Below, one piece after another: positions 50,746-58,810 of a stretch of 64,000 bases of DNA. How positions within the stretch are numbered: position 1 is the stretch's first letter; the number at the start of each line of letters is the position of its first letter. Position numbers and translations under genes: made by a program. Under the pieces are notes generated by a model that worked only from the letters and a program-made list of their open reading frames with translations, made no database searches and was not told the origin of the DNA. Source of the DNA: JAFGOM01 sp964605795 (lineage in GTDB: Archaea; Halobacteriota; Methanomicrobia; Methanomicrobiales; Methanospirillaceae); contig CAZSDZ010000001.1 of NCBI GenBank assembly GCA_964605795.1, positions 62,001 through 126,000 of the forward strand, read 5' to 3'.

Positions 50746-51852
50746 ATGACACTCAAAGATGAGATGACCCTTTTTGATCGCGATGATGCCAATCAACTGA
50801 TGCAGTTCCTGCGGGCTCACAACATCAGTACCGCCATCAGGATCCAAACCTCCCTGGAATCAGAAATTTCGGTATTAGGGACGATTAAGGATCTACGATC
50901 CTTCCTTCAGCAGAAGATTGAAGAGCTCGACTCCTGCCTCAAAGAGGATGAATGGGAGGAGGAGGAAGAGGAAGAGGAGTGGGAAGACGAGGGGGAATGG
51001 GAAGATGAGGATGATTGGGAGGAAGAGGATTCGATAGAAGAACAGAGACATATGTACTGTTTCATGTCAGGTCTTGTCGAAAAACTGCATGCAAGCCTGA
51101 CAGACATATCCAGCCGTTATAGTGCTGGCGATACCATTGTGATACCTGACATCTTTCCGGAAATGAACGAGGAAGAAGAGCACACTCCCGAGTTGCCTGA
51201 TGCCGGAGATGAGAACGAAACCGGTGATAATTCTGATATCTGTGAAGAGGGTGATGACCCGATACGCAGACTATTGCAGAACGATACAAAAATCCATCTG
51301 TATTTCCAGCACATGCTGCTCGCAACCCTGTTTAGCAACGATTGTCTCGAAAAGAAGGACGATGATCTGGTACTCAAACAATCCCTTAATCCTGATGATA
51401 TTACTCTCTTCTTCCCAGGCGGGTTTTTTGATTTTGATGATATCACTGACCTGGAGGGATTGCAGATCGAGAACACCATCAGTGACGAGATATCCTATGC
51501 GGTTACGATAGGCCCGGAATTTTTCATGCTTGATGATATCAATGACATAACTGATTTTATCAGTGATGAGGGACTCGATTGCGAGGAGAGGGATGTTCTC
51601 GAACTGAAATACCGTCTTGCCAACCGCGATATGATCGTGAACAACATCATCGAGATTCTTAAAGAGAACGGGAAGATGTCACGGGAAGAGATCATCAGTG
51701 CAATCAAAGATATCTCTCTCTCGTTACAGGAAGAAGGGGGAATAAGCATTCGTTTTCAGCTCTCATACACCTTTGTGGGTGCAATTGTTGAAGACCTAAA
51801 AAAACTGGGCATTCTCAAAGGAAAGGATGTTAAATTAAAGTTACAGATATAA
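50746..51852 (+). CDS. Acidic protein with a Trp/Glu/Asp tract and C-terminal wHTH-like end
   Basis: No known family is recognised. The 368-aa protein (ATG at 50746; a GTG at 50743 is also possible) has a tract at about residues 67-99 that is almost all Glu/Asp with Trp spaced 9, 6 and 6 residues apart (WEEEEEEEEWEDEGEWEDED). It is preceded by a predicted helical coiled region and followed by a second acidic stretch (EMNEEEEHTPELPDAGDENE). The C-terminal 75 residues (IVNNIIEILKENGKMSREEI and VEDLKKLGILKGKD) resemble a winged helix. Single-copy and of normal base composition here; function unknown. Confidence 0.75.
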   Translation: MTLKDEMTLFDRDDANQLMQFLRAHNISTAIRIQTSLESEISVLGTIKDLRSFLQQKIEELDSCLKEDEWEEEEEEEEWEDEGEWEDEDDWEEEDSIEEQRHMYCFMSGLVEKLHASLTDISSRYSAGDTIVIPDIFPEMNEEEEHTPELPDAGDENETGDNSDICEEGDDPIRRLLQNDTKIHLYFQHMLLATLFSNDCLEKKDDDLVLKQSLNPDDITLFFPGGFFDFDDITDLEGLQIENTISDEISYAVTIGPEFFMLDDINDITDFISDEGLDCEERDVLELKYRLANRDMIVNNIIEILKENGKMSREEIISAIKDISLSLQEEGGISIRFQLSYTFVGAIVEDLKKLGILKGKDVKLKLQI

Positions 51853-51934
51853 TTCTCCCTGTTTTACACCGAAAATCACGTGAAAACAGGGCATATCCTG
51901 ATCCTTCTTTTTTACGGGTGTGCAGGAATTGAGA

Positions 51935-52759
51935 TCAGAGGTCAGGAAAGATCTCCTCATTGAGGAGCGATATCAGCTGATGATGCATACAAAAGGCTCT
52001 CCTCTCCTCTTCTTTCTTTAAAACCGGTACCAGAGGTACCCATGCAAGGTGGCACTCGATATCCCAGAGCACGAGGCCGGTCGGAAGAGCAGGGGGAATC
52101 CGGGCAGAACAGGTACCGGAAAGCATACGAGATACTTCTTTTTTAGAAATTTTTGCCTGACTGCTCCAGAGCAGCGTTGTTACGATTCCCCTGACCATAT
52201 TCCACAAAAAACTCTCTGCCTGAATCTCGTAATACCACCTGCTGGTTTCGGTTACCAGTGATGAGGCAAAGACATGGCGAACCGGATCCCTGCCCGGCTC
52301 CATCTTTGCAAAACAGTGGAATGGGTGGGAACCGATAAAAAGTGAGGCTACCTCGTTTACATACCCGGGATCCTGAATCGGCGAGAGACCATAGTAGCGG
52401 TATGTCCGGGAAACAGGAGCATACCGTGGATTAAACTGGTCATCTACCATCGCATAGGCTGATAGAAAAATATCAGGAGGAAGCAGTTTCTGAAGTACAA
52501 GGATTGCCCGTTGGGGGTAACGGGTGGTAAAGGCACATATCTGGCGGCGTGCTGATACCCCCCTGTCGGTGCGTCCGGCCATCCTGAACCGGCCTTGTCC
52601 GTCATCCTCAAAAAGATTGGTTTTATGACAGATCTGAAGAATATCTCCTTCGACCGTCCGCACCCGGGGCTGTACCTGGGAGCCGTGAAAACCGGATCCC
52701 AGGTATGAGACTAAAAATGCAATCCTTACCGGGAGATTCTTCGTTTTATCCGGTTCCAT
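51935..52759 (-). CDS. truA: tRNA pseudouridine synthase A
   Basis: TruA isomerises uridines 38-40 of the tRNA anticodon arm. From the ATG at 52759 the protein is 274 aa, with CAGGAAC as ribosome-binding site; the ATG at 52816 would extend it deep into the PHP gene. The catalytic aspartate lies in MAGRTDRGVSARRQICAF (TDRGV), and the conserved segments are FLVSYLGSGFHGSQVQP, RTYRYYGLSP and FLWNMVRGIVTTLL. The gene overlaps the upstream PHP gene by 34 bases. Confidence 0.94.
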   Translation of the reverse strand: MEPDKTKNLPVRIAFLVSYLGSGFHGSQVQPRVRTVEGDILQICHKTNLFEDDGQGRFRMAGRTDRGVSARRQICAFTTRYPQRAILVLQKLLPPDIFLSAYAMVDDQFNPRYAPVSRTYRYYGLSPIQDPGYVNEVASLFIGSHPFHCFAKMEPGRDPVRHVFASSLVTETSRWYYEIQAESFLWNMVRGIVTTLLWSSQAKISKKEVSRMLSGTCSARIPPALPTGLVLWDIECHLAWVPLVPVLKKEEERRAFCMHHQLISLLNEEIFPDL

Positions 52760-53391
52760 GAGTTCCTGGCAGACTGCCCGGTATAGACCATAAGCGGTGT
52801 CTTTCTCCCGCCACATTCAGTTTTTCCATCACGGATGGCAGTAAGTATCGAGAGAAGATCGGGTTTTGCATCGATATACGTCAGACCATACCCGACATAT
52901 GATGCACGGTGAGCATCACTCCCCCCTACCATAGGTTTATGATATCTTCTGGCTGCTTTTTCTGCCTGCCTGTTGGCGGTTCCAATGATATACCTGCTGT
53001 TGTAGACCTCTACTGCATCAACAACGGCGATTACTTCAGGAATAATGAGCCCGGCACCATGGCGGTACCGGTGAAACGGATGAGGAAGGACAGATATTCC
53101 CCCGCATTCCCGGATCTCTGCAATGGTTGAAACGATATCCTGACCCGGTGCAACCGGTTCTTTTATTCCGAGAGCCAGAAGATGTCCCTGCCGGGTCGAT
53201 ATCTCAATCCCTGGAATAATCATGAGCGATGTTTCCATTGCGAGCGCTTCTGTCACTCCGCTCATGGTATCATGATCGGTTATTGCGATACCAAAAAGAC
53301 CTCTCTTCTCAGCTTCACTAATAATATCAGTGATACTACTCTCTCCATCCCGTGAATGAGAGGAGTGGACATGGAGATCACATACAAGCAT
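52726..53391 (-). CDS. PHP-domain metal-dependent phosphoesterase
   Basis: The 221-aa protein starts MLVCDLHVHSSHSRDGESS; an upstream ATG at 53442 would reach into the divergent gene. PHP metal ligands appear as DLHVHSSHSRDG, AITDHDTMSG, IIPGIEISTRQGHLLALG, VLPHPFHRYRHG and VGGSDAHRASYVG. This is the stand-alone PHP type related to YciV/RNase AM-like 5'-3' nucleases or histidinol-phosphate phosphatases. Substrate not determined. It is coupled to truA, which suggests RNA metabolism but does not prove it. Confidence 0.9.
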   Translation of the reverse strand: MLVCDLHVHSSHSRDGESSITDIISEAEKRGLFGIAITDHDTMSGVTEALAMETSLMIIPGIEISTRQGHLLALGIKEPVAPGQDIVSTIAEIRECGGISVLPHPFHRYRHGAGLIIPEVIAVVDAVEVYNSRYIIGTANRQAEKAARRYHKPMVGGSDAHRASYVGYGLTYIDAKPDLLSILTAIRDGKTECGGRKTPLMVYTGQSARNSWNRIKRRISR

Positions 53392-53436
53392 ATCTATACC
53401 AATATTTTTCTTCTTGCCGGTACTTAATGAACCCAC

Positions 53437-54849
53437 ATGCACATTCTCCTCCCAACAGGATCCAGTACTGAACAGATCGTGGCTGATGCTGCTGCAGGTC
53501 TTGATGCAACGGTCGTGGTGACCGGGGAGATCGCTTCCTTCCTTACGCCATCTGATCTCACAAGGCTCCTCTTAGAGGGAACATACGATCTTGCCATGGT
53601 TTCAGGGATGTGCACGGCATCATTTGCAGCAGTTACGAAAAAGACAGGGGTGCCGGTTATCCGGGGTCCGCGCCATGCATCTGATCTTGTGAGAATCCTC
53701 CCTTTAATCGGAACGGTTCAATTTTCAGAGACCATACCTGCCGATGATCTCCTTATTGACAGATACCGGGAGGAGGCACAAAACAGGGTTCTGGTAAATG
53801 AAGAATCTGCACACGCTGCCTTTTATATCAGGGATCTAAAGATTGGCGGGGGGAGCCGGATGAAAGTGATAGCCGAGATCATGGATGCTGACCGGTGCCC
53901 GGATATTGCGTTTCGGGTCAGAGATCTTCTTTCCCGGGGTGCTGACATCGTGGATCTTGGATTTGGGTTTGACGCTACGCCTAACTCGGTTAGAGAGACC
54001 ATGCACCATCTTTCCGATATAAAAGGTGTTATCGCTGCAGATACACAGGATCCTGAACTGATACAGGAGGCACTCAAGAGAGCTGATATCATCCTTTCAC
54101 TTTATGATGGCAATATGGGAGAAGCAGCACCCATGGTTGCCCGTGCCGGTGCCGCAGCAGTAATTATTCCCGGACAATCGAGCATTTTTGAGAATATCAG
54201 GGCTGCACGGGATGCCGGAATAGAGAAGATCCTGGCTGATCCACTCCTTCCACCCGTCGGATCCGGGCTTGTACAATCCCTGGGACGCTTCATTGGTATC
54301 ACCGATCCGATCTTTTTTGGTGCAGGCAACGTCATCGAACTCATCGATGCAGACGCACCCGGGGTTGTGGGTCTTCTTGCCGGGATGGCCCACGAGATCA
54401 ATGCCAGTCTCTTCTTCTGCAGTGAACACAGTGACAAGACGATTGGGTGTGTCGCTCTGGCACGGCAGGCGACGGAGATGATGGTTCTTTGTAAGAACCG
54501 CCCGTACCCAAAGGACCTCGGCCTGGATCTTCTCGTAATAAAGGAGAAACACCGGCGCTCTGAACCACCGATTATGTATACAAACTCTCTTCCTGCATCT
54601 CCCGTGCCTGATATTATCACCTACGATCCCTGTGGAAATTTCAGGATTGGAATCACTGACGATTGCATCATCGCGGAACGGAATGGTGATGCCATTATCG
54701 GAAAAAAATGGGATGATATCCTCTATACCATCATCTCAAACGGGCATCTCTCACGGCTTGATCATGCTGCCTACCTTGGCAAGGAACTGTACAAGGCAGA
54801 ACTTGCACTCCGGTTCTCGCGGAGTTTTGAACAGGACGGACCATTCTGA
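53437..54849 (+). CDS. Dihydropteroate synthase-related protein
   Basis: The 470-aa protein belongs to the archaeal dihydropteroate-synthase-like family (TIGR00284). The N-terminal domain (about 1-135) is specific to this group. The central TIM-barrel has the pterin-binding pattern IRDLKIGGGSRMKVIAEIMD, RGADIVDLGFGFDATPN, GVIAADTQDPELIQEAL and AAAVIIPGQ. A C-terminal domain of about 85 residues ends the chain. It may act in tetrahydromethanopterin synthesis, but classical DHPS residues are partly changed, so the reaction is not settled. It diverges from the PHP gene with only 45 bases between. Confidence 0.87.
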   Translation: MHILLPTGSSTEQIVADAAAGLDATVVVTGEIASFLTPSDLTRLLLEGTYDLAMVSGMCTASFAAVTKKTGVPVIRGPRHASDLVRILPLIGTVQFSETIPADDLLIDRYREEAQNRVLVNEESAHAAFYIRDLKIGGGSRMKVIAEIMDADRCPDIAFRVRDLLSRGADIVDLGFGFDATPNSVRETMHHLSDIKGVIAADTQDPELIQEALKRADIILSLYDGNMGEAAPMVARAGAAAVIIPGQSSIFENIRAARDAGIEKILADPLLPPVGSGLVQSLGRFIGITDPIFFGAGNVIELIDADAPGVVGLLAGMAHEINASLFFCSEHSDKTIGCVALARQATEMMVLCKNRPYPKDLGLDLLVIKEKHRRSEPPIMYTNSLPASPVPDIITYDPCGNFRIGITDDCIIAERNGDAIIGKKWDDILYTIISNGHLSRLDHAAYLGKELYKAELALRFSRSFEQDGPF

Positions 54850-55038
54850 CAGAATATTATGGTTTTTTGAGCAATCCTTTATTGCCGGGTTTTTTTAACC
54901 GTGACCAGACAGAGATAAACCAGGGGGTACCGACCACAGGACCGGGAAGAAGTAAAAGAAACAGATCTTTCGTTACCCTTTTTGTGATCCACAGATAACA
55001 GATAGGACAGACAGAATGAATAGGGATTTAATTATAAC
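54850..55038. other. Intergenic region before the JAMM gene
   Basis: The first 50 bases contain TTTTTTGAGCAATCCTTTAT and a T run (GGGTTTTTTTAACC), suitable as terminator of the 53437 gene. The last 30 bases are A/T-rich. No ORF or repeat is seen. Confidence 0.4.
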
Positions 55039-55410
55039 ATGGCGGTAACCGGTATCAGGGAAGAGGTGATCCACCTCCTTCTCACTCTGGGAAAAGAGAA
55101 CCATCCGCGTGAATTTGCAGCACTCCTGGTCGAAGAAGACGGAATAATCTGTGAAGTGAACCTGCTTCCGGGGACTATCGGCGGGAAAACAAGTGCTACG
55201 ATCTTCACAGACATGATACCGCTCGGTATATCTTATGCCGGGAGTGCCCACAGTCACCCGAACGGGGTGTTGAGACCTTCAAACGCAGATATATCCTTTT
55301 TTGGACGAACCGGCAGGTGTCATCTCATCGTCGGGTATCCCTATGGAGAGGATTGCTACCGTTGTTTCCGAAACGATGGAACCGAGCAGAATATCGAGGT
55401 TATTACATGA
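55039..55410 (+). CDS. JAMM/MPN-type metallopeptidase domain protein
   Basis: The 123-aa protein is a compact JAB1/MPN domain with its zinc motif in SAHSHPNGVLRPSNADISFF (HxH-x7-S-xx-D) and an upstream Glu in the PREFAALLVEED segment that fits the catalytic Glu. Archaeal JAMM proteins remove SAMP ubiquitin-like modifiers or process other isopeptide bonds. No samp or E1-like gene is in the window, so the substrate is unknown. The stop overlaps the ribL start by four bases (ATGA). Confidence 0.9.
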   Translation: MAVTGIREEVIHLLLTLGKENHPREFAALLVEEDGIICEVNLLPGTIGGKTSATIFTDMIPLGISYAGSAHSHPNGVLRPSNADISFFGRTGRCHLIVGYPYGEDCYRCFRNDGTEQNIEVIT

Positions 55411-55862
55411 TCCGGGTCGTTGCAACAGGGACCTTTGATATTCTGCATCCTGGACACCTGCATTATCTCTCTGAATCAGCAGCCCTTGGAGATGAACTGT
55501 ATGTTATCATCGCCCGTGACAGGAATGTCAGGCATAAACCGCGTCCGGTAGTACCTGAGATGCAGCGGCTTTTTATGGTTGATGCACTCAAGCCGGTAAA
55601 AAAGGCAGTTCTTGGAGATCTGGATGATATGTTTACCCCGATCCGAATGATTAAACCTGATATTATCACTCTTGGTTACAACCAGCACTTCAAAACAGAA
55701 GAACTTGCACGCCTTCTCGTAAACGAAGGAATTATCGCTGAAGTTGTGCGGATATCTGAGTACGCTGCTTCACCGTTTACAAGTTCAAGCATAATTGTAA
55801 AAGAGATTTTAAAGAGAGAGAGGCGAAACGGTATCGAATCAAAAGATAAGAGAACGATATAA
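55407..55862 (+). CDS. ribL: FAD synthase (RibL)
   Basis: RibL transfers AMP to FMN to make FAD and is the archaeal counterpart of bacterial RibF. The protein is 151 aa with the nucleotidyltransferase signature ATGTFDILHPGHLHYL (HxGH) and a second motif SPFTSSSIIVKEIL in the ISSTxI-like place. Upstream alternative starts are out of family. No cysteine is present, although the air sensitivity of the Methanocaldococcus enzyme was tied to conserved cysteines. Glycerol-3-phosphate cytidylyltransferase is the related alternative. It is coupled to the JAMM gene. Confidence 0.9.
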   Translation: MIRVVATGTFDILHPGHLHYLSESAALGDELYVIIARDRNVRHKPRPVVPEMQRLFMVDALKPVKKAVLGDLDDMFTPIRMIKPDIITLGYNQHFKTEELARLLVNEGIIAEVVRISEYAASPFTSSSIIVKEILKRERRNGIESKDKRTI

Positions 55863-55958
55863 CCGTTTTTCATCATTTTCATTCGTATCAGGGGTTTTGT
55901 CGTATGGAACAAACGACAGGATCAGGGCAAACCTCTTTTTCCCGGCTCACCCCATTGT

Positions 55959-57173
55959 ATGGGAATGACTCTTCCCTCCTGGTGGCAGTCTGTCATCCTC
56001 GTTCTTCTCTTTATCCTCGTTGTCCCTCTCATCGAGCAGACATGGATTGCAGGTATTCTTCTTGTCATCATCTCAATCTACCTTCTCTATATCACCCTCT
56101 CCCCCTTTTTACCGGTGGCCCTCTTTACCCTTGGTTCGTTAACCGTCCTTGGGATATTACCTTGTTTCGTTCTGGTAACAACGATAGCTCTTATTACCAC
56201 CGGTATCGTGCTTTTTCAAATATACCCGAAAAAACCACATTTTTATGCGTTATATCTTGTTTTAGGCTTATTGGTCTTGTCTCTCATCATGCTGTACATG
56301 AATCATGTATCGGTTGTGACCGTTCTGATGGGAGTGACTGTTGCAGTAATGCTCCGTTCAATACTCTCGGAATCAGCAGAAGAGACAATGATTGAGATCC
56401 TTGGTGTTGCCATGGCGATGCTTCTCATCGAGGATCTCCAGTTTCATGCAACCCTGATCCTTGTCCTCTTTGCAATGGTCATATCATTTGGTTTTGGATA
56501 CTTTGCGTACCGGTTTAAGACTGCAGATCTTCCCGGACTCTTCTCAGCTGCTCTTATCGGGATAATTCTCATCATATTTGCTGATATCAGGTGGTTCATT
56601 CTGATGCTCTGTTTCTTTATGGTGGGATCGCTTGCATCCCGGTACCGGATAGATTATAAGAGAACTCTCCACGTGGAACAGGAGAAAGGGGGGGCAAGGG
56701 GATATCTCAATGTCTTTGCAAACGGGATCGTTGCCGCTGCAGCTGCCGTCGGGTTTGGTGTTTTTGGTAGTCCGGTCTTTGTTGCGGTCTATATCGGTAG
56801 TATCGCCTCAGCGACTGCCGATACCATTGCTGGTGAGATCGGTGTCTGTAGCAGTAATCCCCGCCTTATCACAAACTTAAAGCGGGTACCAAAAGGAACA
56901 AACGGGGGTATCACCCTTCTCGGTGAAGCTGCAGGGCTCGGGGGGTCAGCTCTTATTGCAGGCGTTGCCCTGGTTCTTGGTATCGCATCAGTCCCCCTCT
57001 GCATCGCGTGTATCATTGCCGGTTTTATCGGGACCAATGCAGACAGTCTTATCGGAGTCCTCCTCGAGAACAGGGGACTGACCAGAAACGCAGGAACAAA
57101 TTACCTCTCAACCCTTATCGGCGGAGTTTCCTGTGCTGTCATTTATTTAAGCATTGGAGCGTTCTTTTCATGA
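55959..57173 (+). CDS. DUF92-family integral membrane protein
   Basis: The 404-aa protein has about twelve hydrophobic segments. The C-terminal half is the DUF92 domain: GGARGYLNVFANGIVAAAAA, SIASATADTIAGEIG, VPKGTNGGITLLGEAAGLGG and TNADSLIGVLLENRG. A plant member of the family (VTE6) is a phytyl-phosphate kinase, so a CTP- or isoprenoid-phosphate-related kinase role is conceivable. The N-terminal 190 residues form a separate hydrophobic domain. Two close ATGs (55959 and 55965) are both possible starts; no clear ribosome-binding site is seen. Confidence 0.85.
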   Translation: MGMTLPSWWQSVILVLLFILVVPLIEQTWIAGILLVIISIYLLYITLSPFLPVALFTLGSLTVLGILPCFVLVTTIALITTGIVLFQIYPKKPHFYALYLVLGLLVLSLIMLYMNHVSVVTVLMGVTVAVMLRSILSESAEETMIEILGVAMAMLLIEDLQFHATLILVLFAMVISFGFGYFAYRFKTADLPGLFSAALIGIILIIFADIRWFILMLCFFMVGSLASRYRIDYKRTLHVEQEKGGARGYLNVFANGIVAAAAAVGFGVFGSPVFVAVYIGSIASATADTIAGEIGVCSSNPRLITNLKRVPKGTNGGITLLGEAAGLGGSALIAGVALVLGIASVPLCIACIIAGFIGTNADSLIGVLLENRGLTRNAGTNYLSTLIGGVSCAVIYLSIGAFFS

Positions 57174-57288
57174 GAACGTGATTGTTCTCATAATGTCGTA
57201 TATCGGTTCATGTCGCATCCCTACCACAAAAAATTGAACTGAATTTTTATTCCCTTTTTCCGGGTTTAGCGAGCCTATCATCTCTGAC
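57174..57288. terminator. Convergent terminator region
   Basis: Between the DUF92 gene and the 57289 gene the plus strand carries ATTTTTATTCCCTTTTTC, and the minus-strand side has TTTTTTG. A T-tract terminator for each transcript is likely. CAAAAAATTGAACTGAATTT gives a weak hairpin. Confidence 0.4.
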
Positions 57289-58176
57289 TTAATACTTATA
57301 CCATCGCCCTTTCTCATCGTACTCTCCCTGCTGTGTCTTTCCTGGTATCAGTCCGTTACCAAAAACCCCTGGTTCCTCTCCACTGTGAAGAGAGAGTATC
57401 AGATAGCAGCGGTACCGGTACCCATACCAGAAGGTTACAAAGAGGCATGTCCCTATCGCACCGATACCGGCGGTTACCAGAAACCCATACAGTCCAAAGA
57501 ACGATATCCACTCCTTTGCAGACATACCTGAAAATTGCGCTGTTATCTCCTGGCTGGTCATTCCTGAATAGGGCATAAAGAGATCGGCAAGCGCAAGACT
57601 GTAGATCCCAAGACAGATGATTCCAATCATACATCCGGCACAAAGGATGACAACCAGGATGCCAAGAACTGACAGGGGCCGTTTCGCAACAAGGGAAAAA
57701 CTCTCCCTGATTGAAGTAAAGATCCGGCTGTTTTTGTAAACGGCAATCATATCATAAAAAAGGGTTCCGATTACGAGAAAAAAAGCGAAGATACAACCGA
57801 TTGCTGCAATTATGCCACTGGTGAGAGTAACTGAACCGGTAATGACGAGGGGGCTGAATGCACCGAGAACCAGAACAAAACTGATAACAAGAATGAGAAA
57901 CGCAGGGAGAAGGATCGGGAAGTAATACCGCTTGGCATTCAGGAGAAACCCGCTTGCAGTAACAGGATTATTTCCTAACGATGCCAGTGTTCCGGCCACG
58001 AAAAAAGGAAGAAGGACTGCGAGCAGGACAGCCACACGACTTGCGATAAAGAGGGTTTGGTAGTAACACAGGATAATGCTTACAAAGACTGCAAAACCGG
58101 CATAGATACCAGGTATCCAGATGACCGGGCGTAAAAGCAACGGTAACAGGGAGGTTGGTGGGGGCATTTCCGGCAT
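57289..58176 (-). CDS. Multi-pass membrane protein of unknown function
   Basis: The 295-aa protein has about seven hydrophobic segments and a short hydrophilic C-terminal tail rich in Gly, Gln and charged residues. A conserved-looking interior segment, KNSRIFTSIRESFSLVAKRP, resembles a cytoplasmic loop seen in DUF7847-type archaeal membrane proteins. I cannot assign a family with confidence. It starts 3 bases after the stop of the pyruvate-kinase-like gene and is probably co-transcribed with it. Confidence 0.72.
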   Translation of the reverse strand: MPEMPPPTSLLPLLLRPVIWIPGIYAGFAVFVSIILCYYQTLFIASRVAVLLAVLLPFFVAGTLASLGNNPVTASGFLLNAKRYYFPILLPAFLILVISFVLVLGAFSPLVITGSVTLTSGIIAAIGCIFAFFLVIGTLFYDMIAVYKNSRIFTSIRESFSLVAKRPLSVLGILVVILCAGCMIGIICLGIYSLALADLFMPYSGMTSQEITAQFSGMSAKEWISFFGLYGFLVTAGIGAIGTCLFVTFWYGYRYRCYLILSLHSGEEPGVFGNGLIPGKTQQGEYDEKGRWYKY

Positions 58177-58179
58177 GGA

Positions 58180-58770
58180 TCACCGGTTCCGTGGCATAGC
58201 AACAATCTCGCGGACCTGCAAGTCAAAAAACCGCTGTGTGTGCGAAGGTTTTATGACACAGACGGTATCAGCGCCTGAAGCGGTACCACCAACAGCTATC
58301 ACCTCATTATCAGGAGAGATGACACCCTGATCGGTAGCGATAAGCACGCATTCGATTGCAACTTTTAAGCCCACTGCTACAACGCGCCTGAGTGATTCAG
58401 ATACCGCTTCACTGCGTGATCCTCCTCCCACCTTGGGAGATGCAGAGAATGCCCGTTCAAGCCCTGACAATACATGAGTTCCCGTGACGATACGGTTCCT
58501 GGAATCACGAATCTCTTGTGCAATACCCTGGTCAAACTCCCATACCCCGGGTTTTGAAAACCCGACCACGTGCGTGACAACAACCAGCTCTAATTCGGTT
58601 CCAACGAGTGCACGATGAAAGGAGAGCGCAGTTTTACCTGATGTACTTGCAACAACCAGGGTTTTGATGCCGGTTTCCCGGGCACGCTCAATGGCTATCC
58701 TAATACAGTCATCGGTATTCTCCGGACCCGGGTTCTCGAAATAGTAGATTTTTTTTGTGACGAAACTCAT
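58180..58770 (-). CDS. Stand-alone pyruvate kinase alpha/beta-type domain protein
   Basis: The 196-aa protein from the ATG at 58770 consists only of a domain resembling the C-terminal allosteric domain of pyruvate kinase: DDCIRIAIERARETGIKTLV, VASTSGKTALSFHRAL, VGGGSRSEAVSES, and near the end GTASGADTVCVIKPS. There is no barrel domain, so it has no kinase activity. Such proteins are recurrent in methanogens and may bind a phosphorylated ligand. An earlier start (58860) would overlap the divergent GTPase gene and is rejected. Confidence 0.82.
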   Translation of the reverse strand: MSFVTKKIYYFENPGPENTDDCIRIAIERARETGIKTLVVASTSGKTALSFHRALVGTELELVVVTHVVGFSKPGVWEFDQGIAQEIRDSRNRIVTGTHVLSGLERAFSASPKVGGGSRSEAVSESLRRVVAVGLKVAIECVLIATDQGVISPDNEVIAVGGTASGADTVCVIKPSHTQRFFDLQVREIVAMPRNR

Positions 58771-58810
58771 AATAACGATACCGACGTCTGGAACCATAAA
58801 AGGAATGTCT

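Noticed and set aside
50907..51107. Minus-strand Ser-rich open frame opposite the acidic tract
   Set aside because: The Ser runs arise from reading GAG/GAA-rich DNA in antisense; no independent signal for a gene.
55904..56395. Plus-strand frame starting 55 bases before the DUF92 start
   Set aside because: It overlaps the DUF92 gene in another frame, with Ser/Pro/His-rich noise; the membrane-protein frame is far more convincing.
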